Positions 1 through 11,400 of a DNA stretch of 64,000 bases are shown piece by piece. Below the pieces are notes generated by a model. That model saw only the letters and a program-made list of their open reading frames with translations, did not search any database and was not told where the DNA came from. The DNA lies in assembly GCA_009746045.1 (NCBI GenBank), contig RPFO01000348.1, positions 970,301-1,034,300 of the forward strand. Direction: 5' to 3'. The DNA is from Mesostigma viride (taxonomy: Eukaryota > Streptophyta > Mesostigmatophyceae > Mesostigmatales > Mesostigmataceae). Position numbers and translations under genes: made by a program. Numbering within the stretch: the first letter of the stretch is position 1; each line of letters begins with the position of its first letter.

Positions 1-517
1 AATCCCGCAACTCACTCTTGTTGTTGCTGATGCTGCTGTCGTTGTTCTTGTTGTCAGGCCCGTTGTTCTTGATTTCCAAAGAAGAAAGCCGTGAAGCTGC
101 TCGTACGCAACGCTCGTGACCTGCACCCGCAGGCGAAAAAGAACGAACCACAATGATAGTATTGTTGTGAGTGACAATTGACGACATCACGCTACAAAGA
201 GCATGACGCAAAAGGGATTTAAAATCGGCATGAAAAACCTGGTGAAAAATAAGAGGGAGAGGGGGGGAGAGGGAGAGGGAGAGAGAGTCGTCGTTCAGGA
301 AGCCGTCATGACGCAAAATGGGATGAATACTCAACATGCCAGGTGAAAAAAAATTAGGAAAACCACGTACGTAAAATCCCGCAACTCACTCTTGTTGTTG
401 CTGATGCTGCTGTCGTTGTTGTTGTTGTCAGGCCCGTTGTTCTTGATTTCCAAAGAAGAAAGCCGTGAAGCTGCTCGTACGCATTATGGGGGCTGCACCC
501 GCAGGCGAAAAAGAACG
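1..517. repeat. Direct repeat pair (1-145 and 375-517) with intervening partial duplications
   Basis: Bases 1-145 and 375-517 are nearly the same sequence: a CTTGTTGTTGCTGATGCTGC start, a GAAGAAAGCCGTGAAGCTGC middle and a GCACCCGCAGGCGAAAAAGA end. They differ by a few substitutions and a small replacement near 112-122/485-494. The first copy is cut by the window start. Between them, two stretches beginning ATGACGCAAAA (about 203 and 308) and a GA-rich run (251-287) are also partly repeated. The short reading frames over this block follow the repeat and have no protein-like character, so I call no gene here. Confidence 0.75.
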
Positions 518-621
518 TGGACCACAGTCGGTCACTGGACGTGCGGTGGCGGGCGTGGTGGGCGCATCCGGCGGTGCGCGCCTGCAAAACACCGCATCAA
601 TTACCTGGGCGGGCAGGGTGC

Positions 622-1376
622 GCACCTTCCAAAGTCCCTGGTGTGTGTCAGTGCAGCGTCGACATGGCATGCGTGGAGGATATTTGCGTACGTACGACGA
701 ATCATGTGAAACGACTGGTCCAACCTGAAAAATTTTAAATTTTTTCCGTGTCCAGTAACGGTCCTAGGTTGCACCCGCGGGCCGTTCCGACAGCTGTACA
801 GAAAAGATCACAAAGATACGCCGCGCAACGACGCCAGTGCCCGGCAAATCATTTGTGAGCCCGGAACTGAACAGTCACTACAAACGTCGAAAATCTATTG
901 CTCCACCCCCCCAAAAAAGCGTTCCGGAACTGTTCGAAGCGAATAGCACTGACAGGATTCGAACCTGCGTCCAGAGTGAGGTTGCGGAGTGAGGGAGGCC
1001 AGCCATCATGGTCCGCACACAAATCTGGCTCGGGTCCGATCCCTGTCAGTGCTCTTCGCTTCGAACAGGTCCGGAACGCTTTTTTGTGGGGTTGGAGCAA
1101 TAAATACTCGACATTTGCAGTGACTGTTCAGTTCCGGGCTCACAAATGATTTGCCGGGCACAGGCGTCGTTGCGCGGCGTATCTTTCTGATCTATTCTGT
1201 ACAGCTGCCGGAACGGCCCGCGGGTGCAACCTAGGACCGTTACTGGACACGGCAAAAATTCAAAATTTTTCAGGTTGGACCAGTCGTTTCAGATGATTCG
1301 TCGTACGTACGCAAATATCCTCCACGCATGCCATGTCGACGCTGCACTGACACACACCAGGGACTTTGGAAGGTGC
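622..1376. repeat. Inverted repeat, arms ~622-950 and ~1048-1376, tRNA-like centre
   Basis: The two arms are reverse complements over about 330 bp. They start at GCACCTTCCAAAGTCC on the left and end at its complement on the right, with scattered substitutions. The weaker-matching centre holds, on each strand, a T-arm-like string (GGTTCGAATCCTG on minus, GGGTCCGATCCCTG on plus) followed by CAGTGCT, which can pair with AGCACTG at the other edge. I read it as two head-to-head copies of a repeat carrying a tRNA 3' half, not as a working tRNA gene, because no convincing D and anticodon arms can be drawn. Confidence 0.75.
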
Positions 1377-2531
1377 CGTAAGAATTGTCTTGCGAAATGA
1401 AAGCTTAGCCGTATGCACTGTTCTGAAAAATCTGATTTGTAAAAATGGAGAAAAAAAAAAAAAAGGGAAAAAAACAAAAAAAAAGAACCCTGAAAACTGA
1501 CATGCCGCAAAAAGAATTCGACACGGCGACTGCCGGTCTCATCCAGGTATTGGAGTAGGGTGTAGATCCCCACCGGGGGTGTAGATCCCCCTGCTATTCG
1601 CTCGAACAGTTCTGGATGTACCATCCTACATGCTATTGTACAATATATAGTGGTAACGGAGAAAAAAAAATGAAGAGACGACAAAAATGCCTTTGCACCA
1701 ATAGGAGTCGACACTGCGTGTTCAGACTCCAAGTACTCGGGCACCCACACCTGCCGGGGGAGTACATTGTAATGCTATTCACTAGAACAGTTCCGGATGT
1801 AGCGTTAGTGATGATGTTGTACAATATATTCCAATCACGTTTGTCAGAGTGTGCGTTTTTCCGACATGTAGGGCAGGTTGTACAACATTTTCGGGGAAAT
1901 GGGTATATTTTATTAGCCAATTATGGACCAAAGAGGTGAGAGGGGAAATGAGTATCAGCGAATCCTAATGAAGGTGGGCACACACACGTGTGGCGGTGAC
2001 AGGTGAAAGGCTAATAGGGCGCGTTATTAGACCAGGGAAGCCATTGGACCTGAGTAATGTCGCCATGAGGCATACTGGTGAATACCTGATTACGGCCCAG
2101 TAGATCATGAAAAAGCTGGAGCGGGCAGGTTGTACAACATTCTGTGCGCCAACCATGTGTACTACATGTATCGATTAGTATCACTACATGTATATTCCGT
2201 CATGATCGCAGGATTAGTAACTACTGGGCTACATGTTAGTGTACCCTTACTAGGCTACTATGTAGAACCTTCAGAACCTGATTCTACCTTCCAAAATTCT
2301 AATTATGCGCCATGGATCAGTTCTGAAATGTAGAACGAGCCTACGTGGAGGGCATGACATCAGTCCAGCTGGCACCGCCGCGCACCATGACCGAGGGAAC
2401 ACGCCGTCACGTGCATGTAATGCAATGTTTGGAGACGACGGGCATGCATGCATGGTTAATTTTTGGCGGCGAATATTTTCCGCGCCAAAAAAATTCCGCG
2501 GTACCCTCCGTACCGTGAAAAGTGGGTGCAC
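1377..2531. other. No gene seen; short imperfect repeats
   Basis: I see no convincing coding region here. Two imperfect copies of a segment with GAACAGTT and TGTACAATATAT lie at about 1592-1652 and 1772-1832, and TTGTACAACATT elements recur at 1878 and 2131. An A-rich run is at 1449-1488. The 60-150 codon frames present overlap these repeats, lack motifs and do not continue each other. Confidence 0.5.
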
Positions 2532-3724
2532 GGTGCGCGCACCCCTTGCGGAAGTGGCCATGGCGACTGCTTTTAGACGAAACGTGACAAATCTGGCTCG
2601 CGGAAAGCAGAAAAAATGCTCGATTCTTGGAGAAAATTAGTTACTGATTCTAATTTATGGTGGGATAGTTGCGATCTATAATGTCGCGGGCTCTTTTTCT
2701 TTACCATCGGCAGGGGGGTCCGGCCTGAATTTCTGTCGGGATGAATAAAGTATAATTGATGCCTGCAGGTGTGATTGTCGATTGTTGCCAGTTTTGATGG
2801 TCCTAATGGAAGCTAGTTTAATGATGTTTCTAAAGCCGTAAAAATTCCCGCTGCTATCTTTACCTTTCCCGTCATTTTGCGGTAAGATAACATTAGGCCT
2901 GCGCCATGCGCGCCCGACCTCTCCATGAAAGGGTGGCCTTTCTTGTGCGCCTGGGCACGAATAAATGCCCGTTATGGTACGTTCTTGTATTAAACGTCCT
3001 AAGATAGCGCTTTCCTGCTTTCTTACCTCGTTGAGCGTAAGCTTTTTGCCTTCTTTCCGGCCAGATGCAGCCATGAAGTTGCGGGTCCTGGCGCTGCATC
3101 GCTGGATTCCTGGATGTTTTTAAGCAAGTTCGTCTGTGACGTGGCTGGCTTGCTGCAGCGCGTGGCCCACAACCTGTCGGGAAGGTGTAATGCTTTTATT
3201 TCCATGCTTCTCTGAAATTTCTTTTGCTTTATAGACAGTTGTGTTCGAGGAAATTCACGCGGTCTTCCTAAGCAGCGGCATCATTTTCCCCAGACACTGA
3301 CGAGCTGGCACCTGTCTCCTAAAGAGAGCGGCTCGTGCTTGTTAGAAAGGAGGCAGTGTGCATTTTGCGGGACACAATGCTTTGGTGGCACATGCGTCAG
3401 GTAGGCTGTTCCAATGGTCTCTTCACCTTTCCCACTGAGTAAATGTTAGCATTTGTCATGCTAACCAGAGCAGCTAGCCACAGGTTGGCTGGATAAAAAG
3501 TCAGCTTATTTTCTCTTTATATACTGCGTGTGTGGTCCTCCACGTGTCCGGCTTGTTGGGCATTTTGGAAGAGGGTTTATAATGTGTTGTTGGGTGGAAC
3601 AACTTGGTTGTTGGCACAAAATCACACATTATTAGCCTGAGATAGGCATGACATATGCTGCTCAGGCGTGTCGTCCTACCAGCCTTGTTGTTAAGGGTAG
3701 ACTCACAAGGCTGGCTGTGCCGAT
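2532..3724. repeat. Left outer arm of the giant fold-back
   Basis: This segment is found again in reverse complement at 50237-51436 with small differences. Similarity begins abruptly at the 12-bp palindrome GGTGCGCGCACC (2532-2543, matching 51425-51436); the flanks outside show no similarity. Inward it runs to the start of sat-2. It holds one reading frame that is open in both arms (see 2676-3074). Confidence 0.85.
2676..3074 (-). CDS. Hypothetical 132-aa ORF in the left fold-back arm
   Basis: This frame runs from ATG at 3074 to TAG at 2676. I do not recognise the protein. It is basic and hydrophilic, starting MAASGRKEGKK, with no signal peptide or membrane segment. The inverted copy in the right arm (50894-51295) stays open over the same length despite many substitutions, and the one length difference between them is a whole codon near residue 75. 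Coding constraint is one explanation. However, most of the changes alter amino acids, and the right copy has CTG where this one has ATG, so chance openness of a recently duplicated sequence is as likely. It could also be an exon of a larger gene. Confidence 0.3.
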   Translation of the reverse strand: MAASGRKEGKKLTLNEVRKQESAILGRLIQERTITGIYSCPGAQERPPFHGEVGRAWRRPNVILPQNDGKGKDSSGNFYGFRNIIKLASIRTIKTGNNRQSHLQASIILYSSRQKFRPDPPADGKEKEPATL

Positions 3725-4096
3725 GGAGGGGTGGGGCGTGCTAGCCCCCCCCACACCCACGCATGCATGCTAGCCCACCCCCACACCCACGCATGCATGC
3801 TAGCCCCGGCCCCGGCCCCCCCACACCCACGCATGCATGCTAGCCCCCCCCCACACCCACGCATGCATGCTAGCCCACACTCACACCCACGCATGCATGC
3901 TAGCCCACCCCCACACCCACGCATGCATGCTAGCCCCCCCACACACCCACGCATGCATGCCAGCCCCCCACACACCCACGCATGCATGACCGCCCCCCCC
4001 CACACCCACGCATGCATGCTAGCCCACCCCCACACCCACGCATGCATGCTAGCCCCCCCACACACCCACGCATGCATGCCAGCCCCCACACACACC
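3725..4096. repeat. Sat-2 tandem array, left part, interrupted by element E
   Basis: Tandem repeats of about 28-31 bp have the core ACACCCACGCATGCATGC followed by a variable TAGCCCC/CAGCCCC C-run. The array is split by element E and resumes at 12469. The same array occurs in reverse complement at 47651-48166. CATGCATG makes each unit partly palindromic. The reading frames across it (THACMLA... type) are products of the repeat. Confidence 0.9.
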
Positions 4097-4762
4097 TGTT
4101 GCGTGCCGGCCCTTTAGGACGGACGCAACAATGAAATAAATTATATACTTTGGCTTGTTGTCATAGTCCGTAGGACTTTGGGACTTATTTCGGGACTTAA
4201 TTTGGGAATCGTCCCTTAGTCAGGACTTTTGTATGGAACTATGATAGTTTGTGTGATTCGGGCCAGTTATTTTGGGCCTAGGTTGTTGTATGCGTGCATC
4301 TTCTAGGGGCCGGTGCAGTCGCGCCGCGCTGCGTACTTTATAGCTAGTTGAGATATTGTACTCATGCGTGGATTCTGTAGGCGAGGGTCGATGTCGACCC
4401 GAGGATCTTGTGTGGACTGCATGCTTTGGAAGGTCGGCGCCATGTCGGCGCCCCTTGCCAGCGTAGTGGCAGACCTGGGTGAAATTGGTCCGAGGACGAG
4501 AGTCTCGTCCTCTTGGTTTGATGAATGTTAAGTGCGATGACGCCTACACATTAAACCTGGGGCAACTATCCATTTGTAATTGGTCTTGCTAGCCATTATA
4601 AGTGTGTATTAATTAGCTTGGCGTCAAGCCGCGATGCCAGATATCTCACGACCCCAGTCGTGAAGCGCAATCTGCATTAGGCTACCTTGATTATTCCTAA
4701 TTCCGGCATGGAGGATCTTTCGCTACGTCACTCAGGCTAGGGACCTGGGTTGGCACGTAACA
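4097..4762 (+). repeat. 5' LTR of element E
   Basis: This LTR is 666 bp, TG...CA, and matches 11803-12468 except for two changes I can see (near 4132 and 4476). It contains a perfect 21-bp palindrome at 4492-4512 (10-bp arms around one G) and a GGGTCGA-TG-TCGACCC hairpin near 4388, so its RNA would be strongly structured. The base after it starts CTGGTTATCGGAGG; TGG one base in may start a primer-binding site, but the match to a specific tRNA is not clear. Confidence 0.92.
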
Positions 4763-6046
4763 CTGGTTATCGGAGGTAAAATGTGCTGGAGAGGTTAGCT
4801 AACTCTCGCGGAGAGAGCTAGTGTAGCCAGTTAGGATAGCAAGGCGGTGCTTAGTGTAGATAGAGGTTCCGGTATTCAACGATTACTGACTGGTCGGCGG
4901 CAGCCCGTAAAGGGATTCAACGACGACCTCGGCAGCGAGCGGCAGTCCGGGATACTCGGCGGGGCTAGCAAAAGCCCTGTGGTGAGGTGCCATAGGCAGT
5001 AGCGGCCATTACCCCTGTTTTCAACGACTTCTAGTGGTGGTAGAGCTCCGGCTCCCAGGTGGTTGAGCTCCGGCTCCCAACGACACTCGACGGCGTCCAG
5101 CCCAGGGGTTTTCAACGACATTGGTTATGGTACGTCCCCTAGTTTAGTGCTCTTTACTTAAACGCTTGCTTTCTTCCCGGGACTGCACGCGTAGAGGGGG
5201 TTTATGTTTAATGTTGTGCTCTCTGTAGGCGTTTCCATGTTGTTTGAGAGATGTGGGGGCCGCGGAGGCACCCATCGTTGTGTGACCTGCAACGGGTCTT
5301 GGGGTAGGTACCGTCGGGCTGTGGCCGATTATGTTTGACGGTGCTTACCTCTGTGAGCCCCGCGGAGGGGACCAGTGTACTGTGCCCTTGTTCGCGTAGA
5401 GCTGGGGCGTGTGTTGTGTTAGAGTCCGTCCTCCTCCCTCGTTGCGTTTATCACTGCACTTAGAGGTATCCTTGGGGATCCCTTTTCCTTTCTGTCTTGC
5501 AAGCTTCTGCCAGCCCTTTTCTTCTTCTCGCCAGCGTATGATAGACTACTACGCAATATGTCTTTGAAAGGGAAGCGAAGGATAAATAAGGGTGGACAGT
5601 CTGGATTTCCCTACTATGCAGTAGCCCATGACGGGGGTGAGGGTAGACCAGCCATATTTTATAGTTGGAAGACGTGTGAAGAGTATATCAAAGATAAGAT
5701 AATGTCTAGGGTTCTAATGCTAGATGGAAGGGGTTTGATAACATCATAGATGCAGATAGGTTTGTTAGGGAGCATATGCCATTGCCAGAGGGTCTGCACA
5801 CCACTCGTGAATGCTCTAAGCCACCCACGCATAGCAAGGGAGACAGCAGTCAGGAGGTGGGGACCGCAGTTACAGTTACCTTCTCCCAGCTGACCATTGG
5901 CTCTAGCAGACAATAGAGGGGATTACTACTAGGGAATAGTACTAGGTCCTATATATATAGATATATAGTACGTGGTTGCTCTCTTTCTCTCTCTCTCTCT
6001 CACAGGGGAGGTGTTGCCTGCAGTGTAAGGTATCGGTACGAGCATC
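4763..6046 (+). other. Leader of element E
   Basis: This 1.28-kb stretch between LTR and gag has no convincing gene. A 63-codon frame (5558-5749) and a minus-strand frame (4876-5121) are unsupported. It holds short repeats such as GAGCTCCGGCTCCCA twice near 5045-5078, an ATATATAGATATATAG run near 5950 and a TC-repeat at about 5978-6001 just before the gag start. Confidence 0.6.
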
Positions 6047-7615
6047 ATGCCACGAAGACGGAGAGAACCTGTCAACAGAGAGATAGAACAGGTAGACAAC
6101 CACGAGCAAGGTATAGAGGTGGTAGAGGTACCACCGCACGTCCAAGTAGGGACAGGTAGAGGTGAGGTCATGGAGAGACCTGCGGAAGGCTCCCCACGAT
6201 CTAGAGACCAGGGCCGCAGAGATTCATCAGATGAAGACAGTCCAGACTCCAGGGTGGAACAAGGGGGGGACGGGCGCAGCCAGGAGATGCTCCAGCAGGG
6301 TTTCCAGCAGCAGCAACGGCAGCAGCAGCAACAGCAGCCGCAGGGTTTCCAGCAGCAGCAACGGCGGCAGCAGCAGCAGCAGCAGCAGGGTTTCCAGCAG
6401 CAGCAGCAGCAGCGGCAGCAGCAGCAACCGCAGCAGCAGCAGCAGCAACCGCAGCAGCAACTGCAGCAACCTCGGGGGCAGAGCAGCAGCATGGTTCACT
6501 CGCCAGCGGTCGTCAGCAACCTGAATTTCAGCAGAGTGGCCTTGGATGGCCCGGGGTATGAACACCCCTCGTCGGTACAGGTGCGGCGGACGCACGGTAC
6601 GCCGACCAGATCCGGATCTCTCCCCCGGTCGCAGCCTCCAACCTTCGGCTCCATCGCCTACCGGGAGGTCGGTGGGCCCAAGCCTAATACGGTGAAGGCC
6701 CCACCGATGCCCACGTTCAAGAATGTTCCCAAGCTGCACGCGGACATGAAACCGCGGGAGATTGACGAATGGGGGCGCATGTGGCAACAGCAGTATACCG
6801 TCTGGTGTAACCATCACAGTTGGGAACTGGCCACCTGCGATCTCATCCCGCATGTCGTTAACACCTGCATGGACCCCTCGGTGGTGAGCATCCTAAATTG
6901 TGAGAGCATCGCATCCCAATCGTACCCGCAAACCGTGGAGGAGCTGATGGACCGGGTGCGCTGCAAGCTGGTGCCCCCAGATGTTGTAATCCACGAGCGA
7001 CTCGCATTCGGCAAGCTGCGCCAGGGAGCCACTCCGTACCGCGAGTTCCTATCCAAGTTTGAGTCCAGCGCCGCCTACCTGACAGACATGACCTGGTACG
7101 AGTACAAGATCCGGTTCATTGAGGCCCTCAGTCCCGAGCTGCAGGATGAGGCATTGAAGCACTACGCTGAGGTCCCCTGGGATGAGTGGGATATCCTGAA
7201 AATCCAGCGGTATCTTCTGCAGGTGGCCGACGTCGTGGCTCGCGGGCGCGCACCATCGGTGCGTCGTTTCTTCCGATCAGGTCCCCCGCACGACGGCGAG
7301 GGGAACGATGACTCCCCTGATGACCTGGAGGACGGGAACGCTGACCATGGCCTCAACGCCATCGACGCGAGTAAAGCCCGTTGCTTCATGTGCTTTGAGG
7401 TGGGTCACCTCAGGCGCGACTGCCCCAAACTCCGTAGCAGGCACGCTGGACGTGGCACGGGGGAGACCGAGCCCAGGTTTTCAGGCCCGGCGTTCGGCAG
7501 TCGCCCGGACTCCTCCGGCCCAAGGGACAAGCCCCGCAACGCGGACGAGCGGGCGCCAGCAGGCCCGGCAGTTCACGACTCAGCACCAACAGCCGCGGCC
7601 GCCAGCGATTCATGA
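6047..7615 (+). CDS. gag: Gag polyprotein of element E
   Basis: A 522-residue capsid/nucleocapsid protein that would package element RNA into virus-like particles. Residues 1-80 are charged. Residues about 80-145 are a glutamine-rich tract (CAG/CAA runs, 6288-6480) made of repeated GFQQQQ blocks. A retro-gag type helical region follows at about 220-410, including a YREFLSKFESSAAYLTDM segment. A CCHC zinc knuckle, CFMCFEVGHLRRDC, is at 446-459 with the exact CX2CX4HX4C spacing, and the tail is Gly/Pro/Arg-rich. The frame is intact; the ATG at 6047 is the first in frame after the leader. The protease remnant begins 430 bp downstream in another frame. The glutamine repeats look like recent slippage and may vary in length between copies. 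Confidence 0.88.
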   Translation: MPRRRREPVNREIEQVDNHEQGIEVVEVPPHVQVGTGRGEVMERPAEGSPRSRDQGRRDSSDEDSPDSRVEQGGDGRSQEMLQQGFQQQQRQQQQQQPQGFQQQQRRQQQQQQQGFQQQQQQRQQQQPQQQQQQPQQQLQQPRGQSSSMVHSPAVVSNLNFSRVALDGPGYEHPSSVQVRRTHGTPTRSGSLPRSQPPTFGSIAYREVGGPKPNTVKAPPMPTFKNVPKLHADMKPREIDEWGRMWQQQYTVWCNHHSWELATCDLIPHVVNTCMDPSVVSILNCESIASQSYPQTVEELMDRVRCKLVPPDVVIHERLAFGKLRQGATPYREFLSKFESSAAYLTDMTWYEYKIRFIEALSPELQDEALKHYAEVPWDEWDILKIQRYLLQVADVVARGRAPSVRRFFRSGPPHDGEGNDDSPDDLEDGNADHGLNAIDASKARCFMCFEVGHLRRDCPKLRSRHAGRGTGETEPRFSGPAFGSRPDSSGPRDKPRNADERAPAGPAVHDSAPTAAAASDS

Positions 7616-8046
7616 GTTCTACCAAGGGCGTGCTGCGCGCGGTCATTGAGATCGAGGCTCACTGGCTAGCCTCCGGACAAAGTGCGACCTTTGAGTCACC
7701 AGCAGTGGCCGGTTACGAGTTTGCCGCAGGAAGAATACTATAATATATATAATATTATATCAGTATATTTAACTAATAATTATATTTTTATAATATGTTC
7801 AGTCCGGTGCCAAATACCAAGGGTGCATTGGTCCTGCACAGTAGCAGGTCACCCTGTTCTCATGCTATCAGCAGTAAGGGGGGTGTTTGGAATAATGCAC
7901 TGACCCCATGCGCAGACGCCGTTGGCGGTAATGGGAAATTACTATTAGGCGTCTAGCACTAGTGGTTTTATATAGGGTACCGTTGGCGGTAATGGGATAT
8001 TATATTAGAATGTAATAATATATTGAGATACGGCCAACCAACCGTC
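7616..8046 (+). other. AT-rich spacer between gag and protease of element E
   Basis: No gene. The stretch holds an ATATTATAT-rich block at 7737-7800, and the string CCGTTGGCGGTAATGGGA occurs twice (about 7918 and 7980). The spacer separates gag from the protease remnant and is unlike the GC-rich coding DNA on either side, so it may be a small insertion. I could not define its ends. Confidence 0.45.
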
Positions 8047-8427
8047 ATGGATGTCAAGTTTTTGGTCGACACAGGCGCTTCCACGTCCTTCATCAACGCG
8101 GCACTGGTGCGTCGGCTGGGCCTGACGCCCAGCCCCCACACCGGACGGCCGTGCTTCTGACCCACCCGGATGGTCGCCAACACCAATCGCCCGGTCTGGC
8201 AGATATCAAAGGTGTGCTGCAAGGCACCCCGTTCGACCTGGCTGCGACCATCGCACCGCTGGGCGCAGCGGACACCATCATTGGGCTCGACTTTGGACGC
8301 GCAGGATGTGGACATTCGCGTGCGCCGGCGAGTGGTTTGGCTTCCCGATGGTTCCTTTTGGTGCCCTGACAGCGAGTATAGGGCACATAGCATTACACAC
8401 GAGCGCCCGGCGTTCCAGCTTCCTTGA
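8047..8427 (+). pseudogene. Broken retropepsin (aspartic protease) of element E
   Basis: The start reads MDVKFLVDTGASTSFINAA, a classic retropepsin active site (DTGAS). The frame stops at 8158-8160. The similarity continues in a second frame from about 8151, with the typical IIGLDF strand, then in a third frame to 8427. At least two frameshifts therefore break the domain. In an intact element this enzyme would cleave the gag polyprotein. Its presence shows that E once had, or came from, an element with at least gag-pro. Confidence 0.75.
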
Positions 8428-11400
8428 CTCCTTGGCAGTAATCGGACGATCGCGTGGACGCGTCGTCCCCGGGGGAAGGGGAGGGGTCGCAGAGCGTATG
8501 AAACCAGATGGCTACTAATAATACCATATACTTCTTTACTATACCTACCTTTTATATACTAAGTACTTGTACTGGTCCACTACACTTCCTTATGATACCA
8601 TACTCTTCTTAACTATATCTAGCTCCTGTATGATCGGCACGGTTCGGCGTTGGATCGAGCCGGCCATCTATGTAGGGATCGATGCGCAGCCGCGCGTGGA
8701 TCCGACGACCCTTCTACTGCCATGCCAGGGATCGATGCGCCAGCGTGCGGATATTATATATTTTCGATATTCTCTATTTTCTATATAATATATTTTCTCC
8801 ATGATACATTCTCTATGGGATAATCTGCAGTTGGCGGTGGGCTTGAACGGGTCGTCCCGAAGAGGACCACGTCAGGCACTCAGCACCGCATGTGCACATG
8901 GTCCTGGCCTTTTTGGACATGGGCTCACCGGATGCTTGATGATTCTACTACTAAGGCGTCCGTACCGAGGCATCTCCGCGTGGGATGCCGGATTCGGCAG
9001 CGAGTGCCAGCGACCCCAGACTACGGCCTGACTGCACGTCGCGTCCCGCGTGACCAACGGACGCGGAGTCCCATGGCACGCGGCCAAGTATTATTATAGG
9101 GAGTCTTCCGGCTGGCGGCTATGAGTCACGGCTCCCTGACCTATGGCGCATGAGGGACGCGCCTCGCTTCTCGTGCACCCGTACGTGATTAATTTCACCA
9201 TTGCGACACGGTGCATGGAGACGGCACGGTGCGTGGAGGCTGTTGCAACCCCGATGCGACTGGGCGATCAGGCAGGGCGGAGCCTGTACTGAATCGTGGT
9301 CGGCCGGCAAACAGATGTACAGCACCTTGTTGAATTGTCGGTAGCCAACCAATTGGCTACCCCGGCATTGAGTCGACGCCTAGCTGGGTCAGGGCACTCC
9401 TGGGCTCGAGTAACCGTGCATGCAGGGCGCGCCCGCGTCCGCCGCGACTGTCGGGAGTAAGGGCCCCCGGGGCTGCAAGCATATGCGGGCACGGTGCAGT
9501 TGCATGGCGACAGCACATACTGCCGGCAGTAGTGGTGGATGACCCAGCCGGTCGTGGTTGCACTGGTTGCGCTGGTGCCGGTCGTGGTTGCATCAGAAGC
9601 AGGTGGCGGTGTCCGGTCATTGTCTCACCGCCTCAACAGTGCGCGTGCATGGTGCCGATGCCACATGATGTGGCGCTGTCGCCCCGCAGACTGCCGGTGT
9701 CCGAGTAACACCCGGTATCACTGCATAGGGCCGGTACATCCGCTCTGAGCGGACCCGGCGCTGACGCGCGCTGAGCCATGGCAGAGCACTGAGGTACATG
9801 GGACGTGCGGGATCTGGCCGTCGAGGGCGAGTCACGGGGACTGTAGTAACGGCGACCCGAGACTGAGAGGCAGGCAGGATCGAGCTGCTGGAGTCTGAGC
9901 ACCTAGTCACTGCCCGCGACCCTGTGCCATGGCTACCATCGCGCAGTGTTCGCGTCCCTCCTGTGGGCTGAGCCCGGTAGGGAGTTGTTCCTTGTGCACA
10001 CCACTGGTGGAGGCCGATCGAGCGTGATGTGCAAGTGGCTCGTGTCCGCGCGCCTACGAGGTTGCATGGATGAGGGACTCGGAGCAGGGCGTTCCATGTG
10101 CATGGCGGGCGGGCTGTGTGGGCTTCAAAACGTACTATACCCCATGGCCATGCACTGGTACAGGGGTGGTGAGAGGCCTTCAAGCTTCGAGTGGGGGATG
10201 TGGCGATGCGCGGTGGGGATTGCATACATAGGGGCGTGTTTCTGTTGCGGGAATGGGAATCCTGGGCAAGACAGTCAAGCGGGGTGGACAGGCGGTGATG
10301 GGTCGTGCGCGGGATTGACCCCGGCCCACGATCGTTGTATGTGCTTGAGCACCTGTGTGCTGGGCGCGATCGAGCCCGAGGAGCTCTTGTTTGGGACTGC
10401 GGGGTTGCTTCGGCCCTACTCCATGAGCAGCACGGTGTCTCGCAGGGGCAACGTTACTGATACGACAGTTCCTGCAAGGCGTGTCACTCCCCGACCTGCC
10501 CATTGCATTATATAAGTGCGGGCATTGCGGGCGCTATGCAGTCCACGTCGGCGGCCTCGAGCATCAATAGCATATGGGCCTGCGCAAACATCAACCGTGC
10601 TCTTGCTGTGCAAGTGTCACGGAGGGTGTGACTGCGAGCTGAGGAGTTTTCCCCCGCTTGTGGTGGAGTTCAAGCACATTGGCAGTAAGGAATGCTCCGG
10701 TCTATGCACGTCGGCCGGAGTGGTGTTGTGCCTAAACTACTGCAGCTTCGTGGAGGAGTTGGCAGGGCGCACTCCAGTGGACACGCTGGGGCCCTGCTAG
10801 TTTTGGGCACTTCACGTGTCATATTATCTAAGTTTCCGGTGTTGATCGACTTTGACTGTTTCCTGCGCTGGATAGAGACGGCGGGGCGCACTCTAGTGGA
10901 CACACTAGGGCCTTGCGGGCACGTGCATGCGTTCGCAGGTGCAGGGGAGGCGCACTCTAGCGGCCACGCTAGGGCTTCCCCCGCGATACAGCCACTCCAG
11001 CGGCGGCCAGGGACGGCCACGTTGCATGGTCGGTTGGCTCACGGCGCGCCTGTATTTGAGAGGACGCGTATAACTGTCGGTAGTGAGGCGATGGATCAGA
11101 TTCTTATGGTGCACGCCCTCGCTTCTGAGCATGGGGCCTGCACTGCATGCTGTGCCTCACCGTCGTCGACGCTAGTAGTACTTCTTAATCGTCATGTGAT
11201 TACGCGCATCAGTCGCGTTGGAAGGCTGGGTTTCGGCTGGACGGGATACATGACTGGCCACCTCGTCGGCCGGATCATCAAGTTGTATGCATGAAAAATA
11301 TTCCCTCCTGCTGACAGTCCCGATTGGTTATATAAAGAGTTGCCCTTGCGTGGCAAGTCTGGGGGGGACCTGGTTTCACTGGCCCGTTGGTGCACAAGGG

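Noticed and set aside
948-1052. A functional tRNA gene on the minus strand
   Set aside because: A T-arm and a 7-bp end pairing can be drawn, but D and anticodon arms are missing, and the pairing belongs to a larger palindrome.
2305-2640. 111-codon plus-strand frame at the left edge of the fold-back
   Set aside because: It spans the outer boundary of the inverted arm, and the mirror copy does not keep it open with the same protein.
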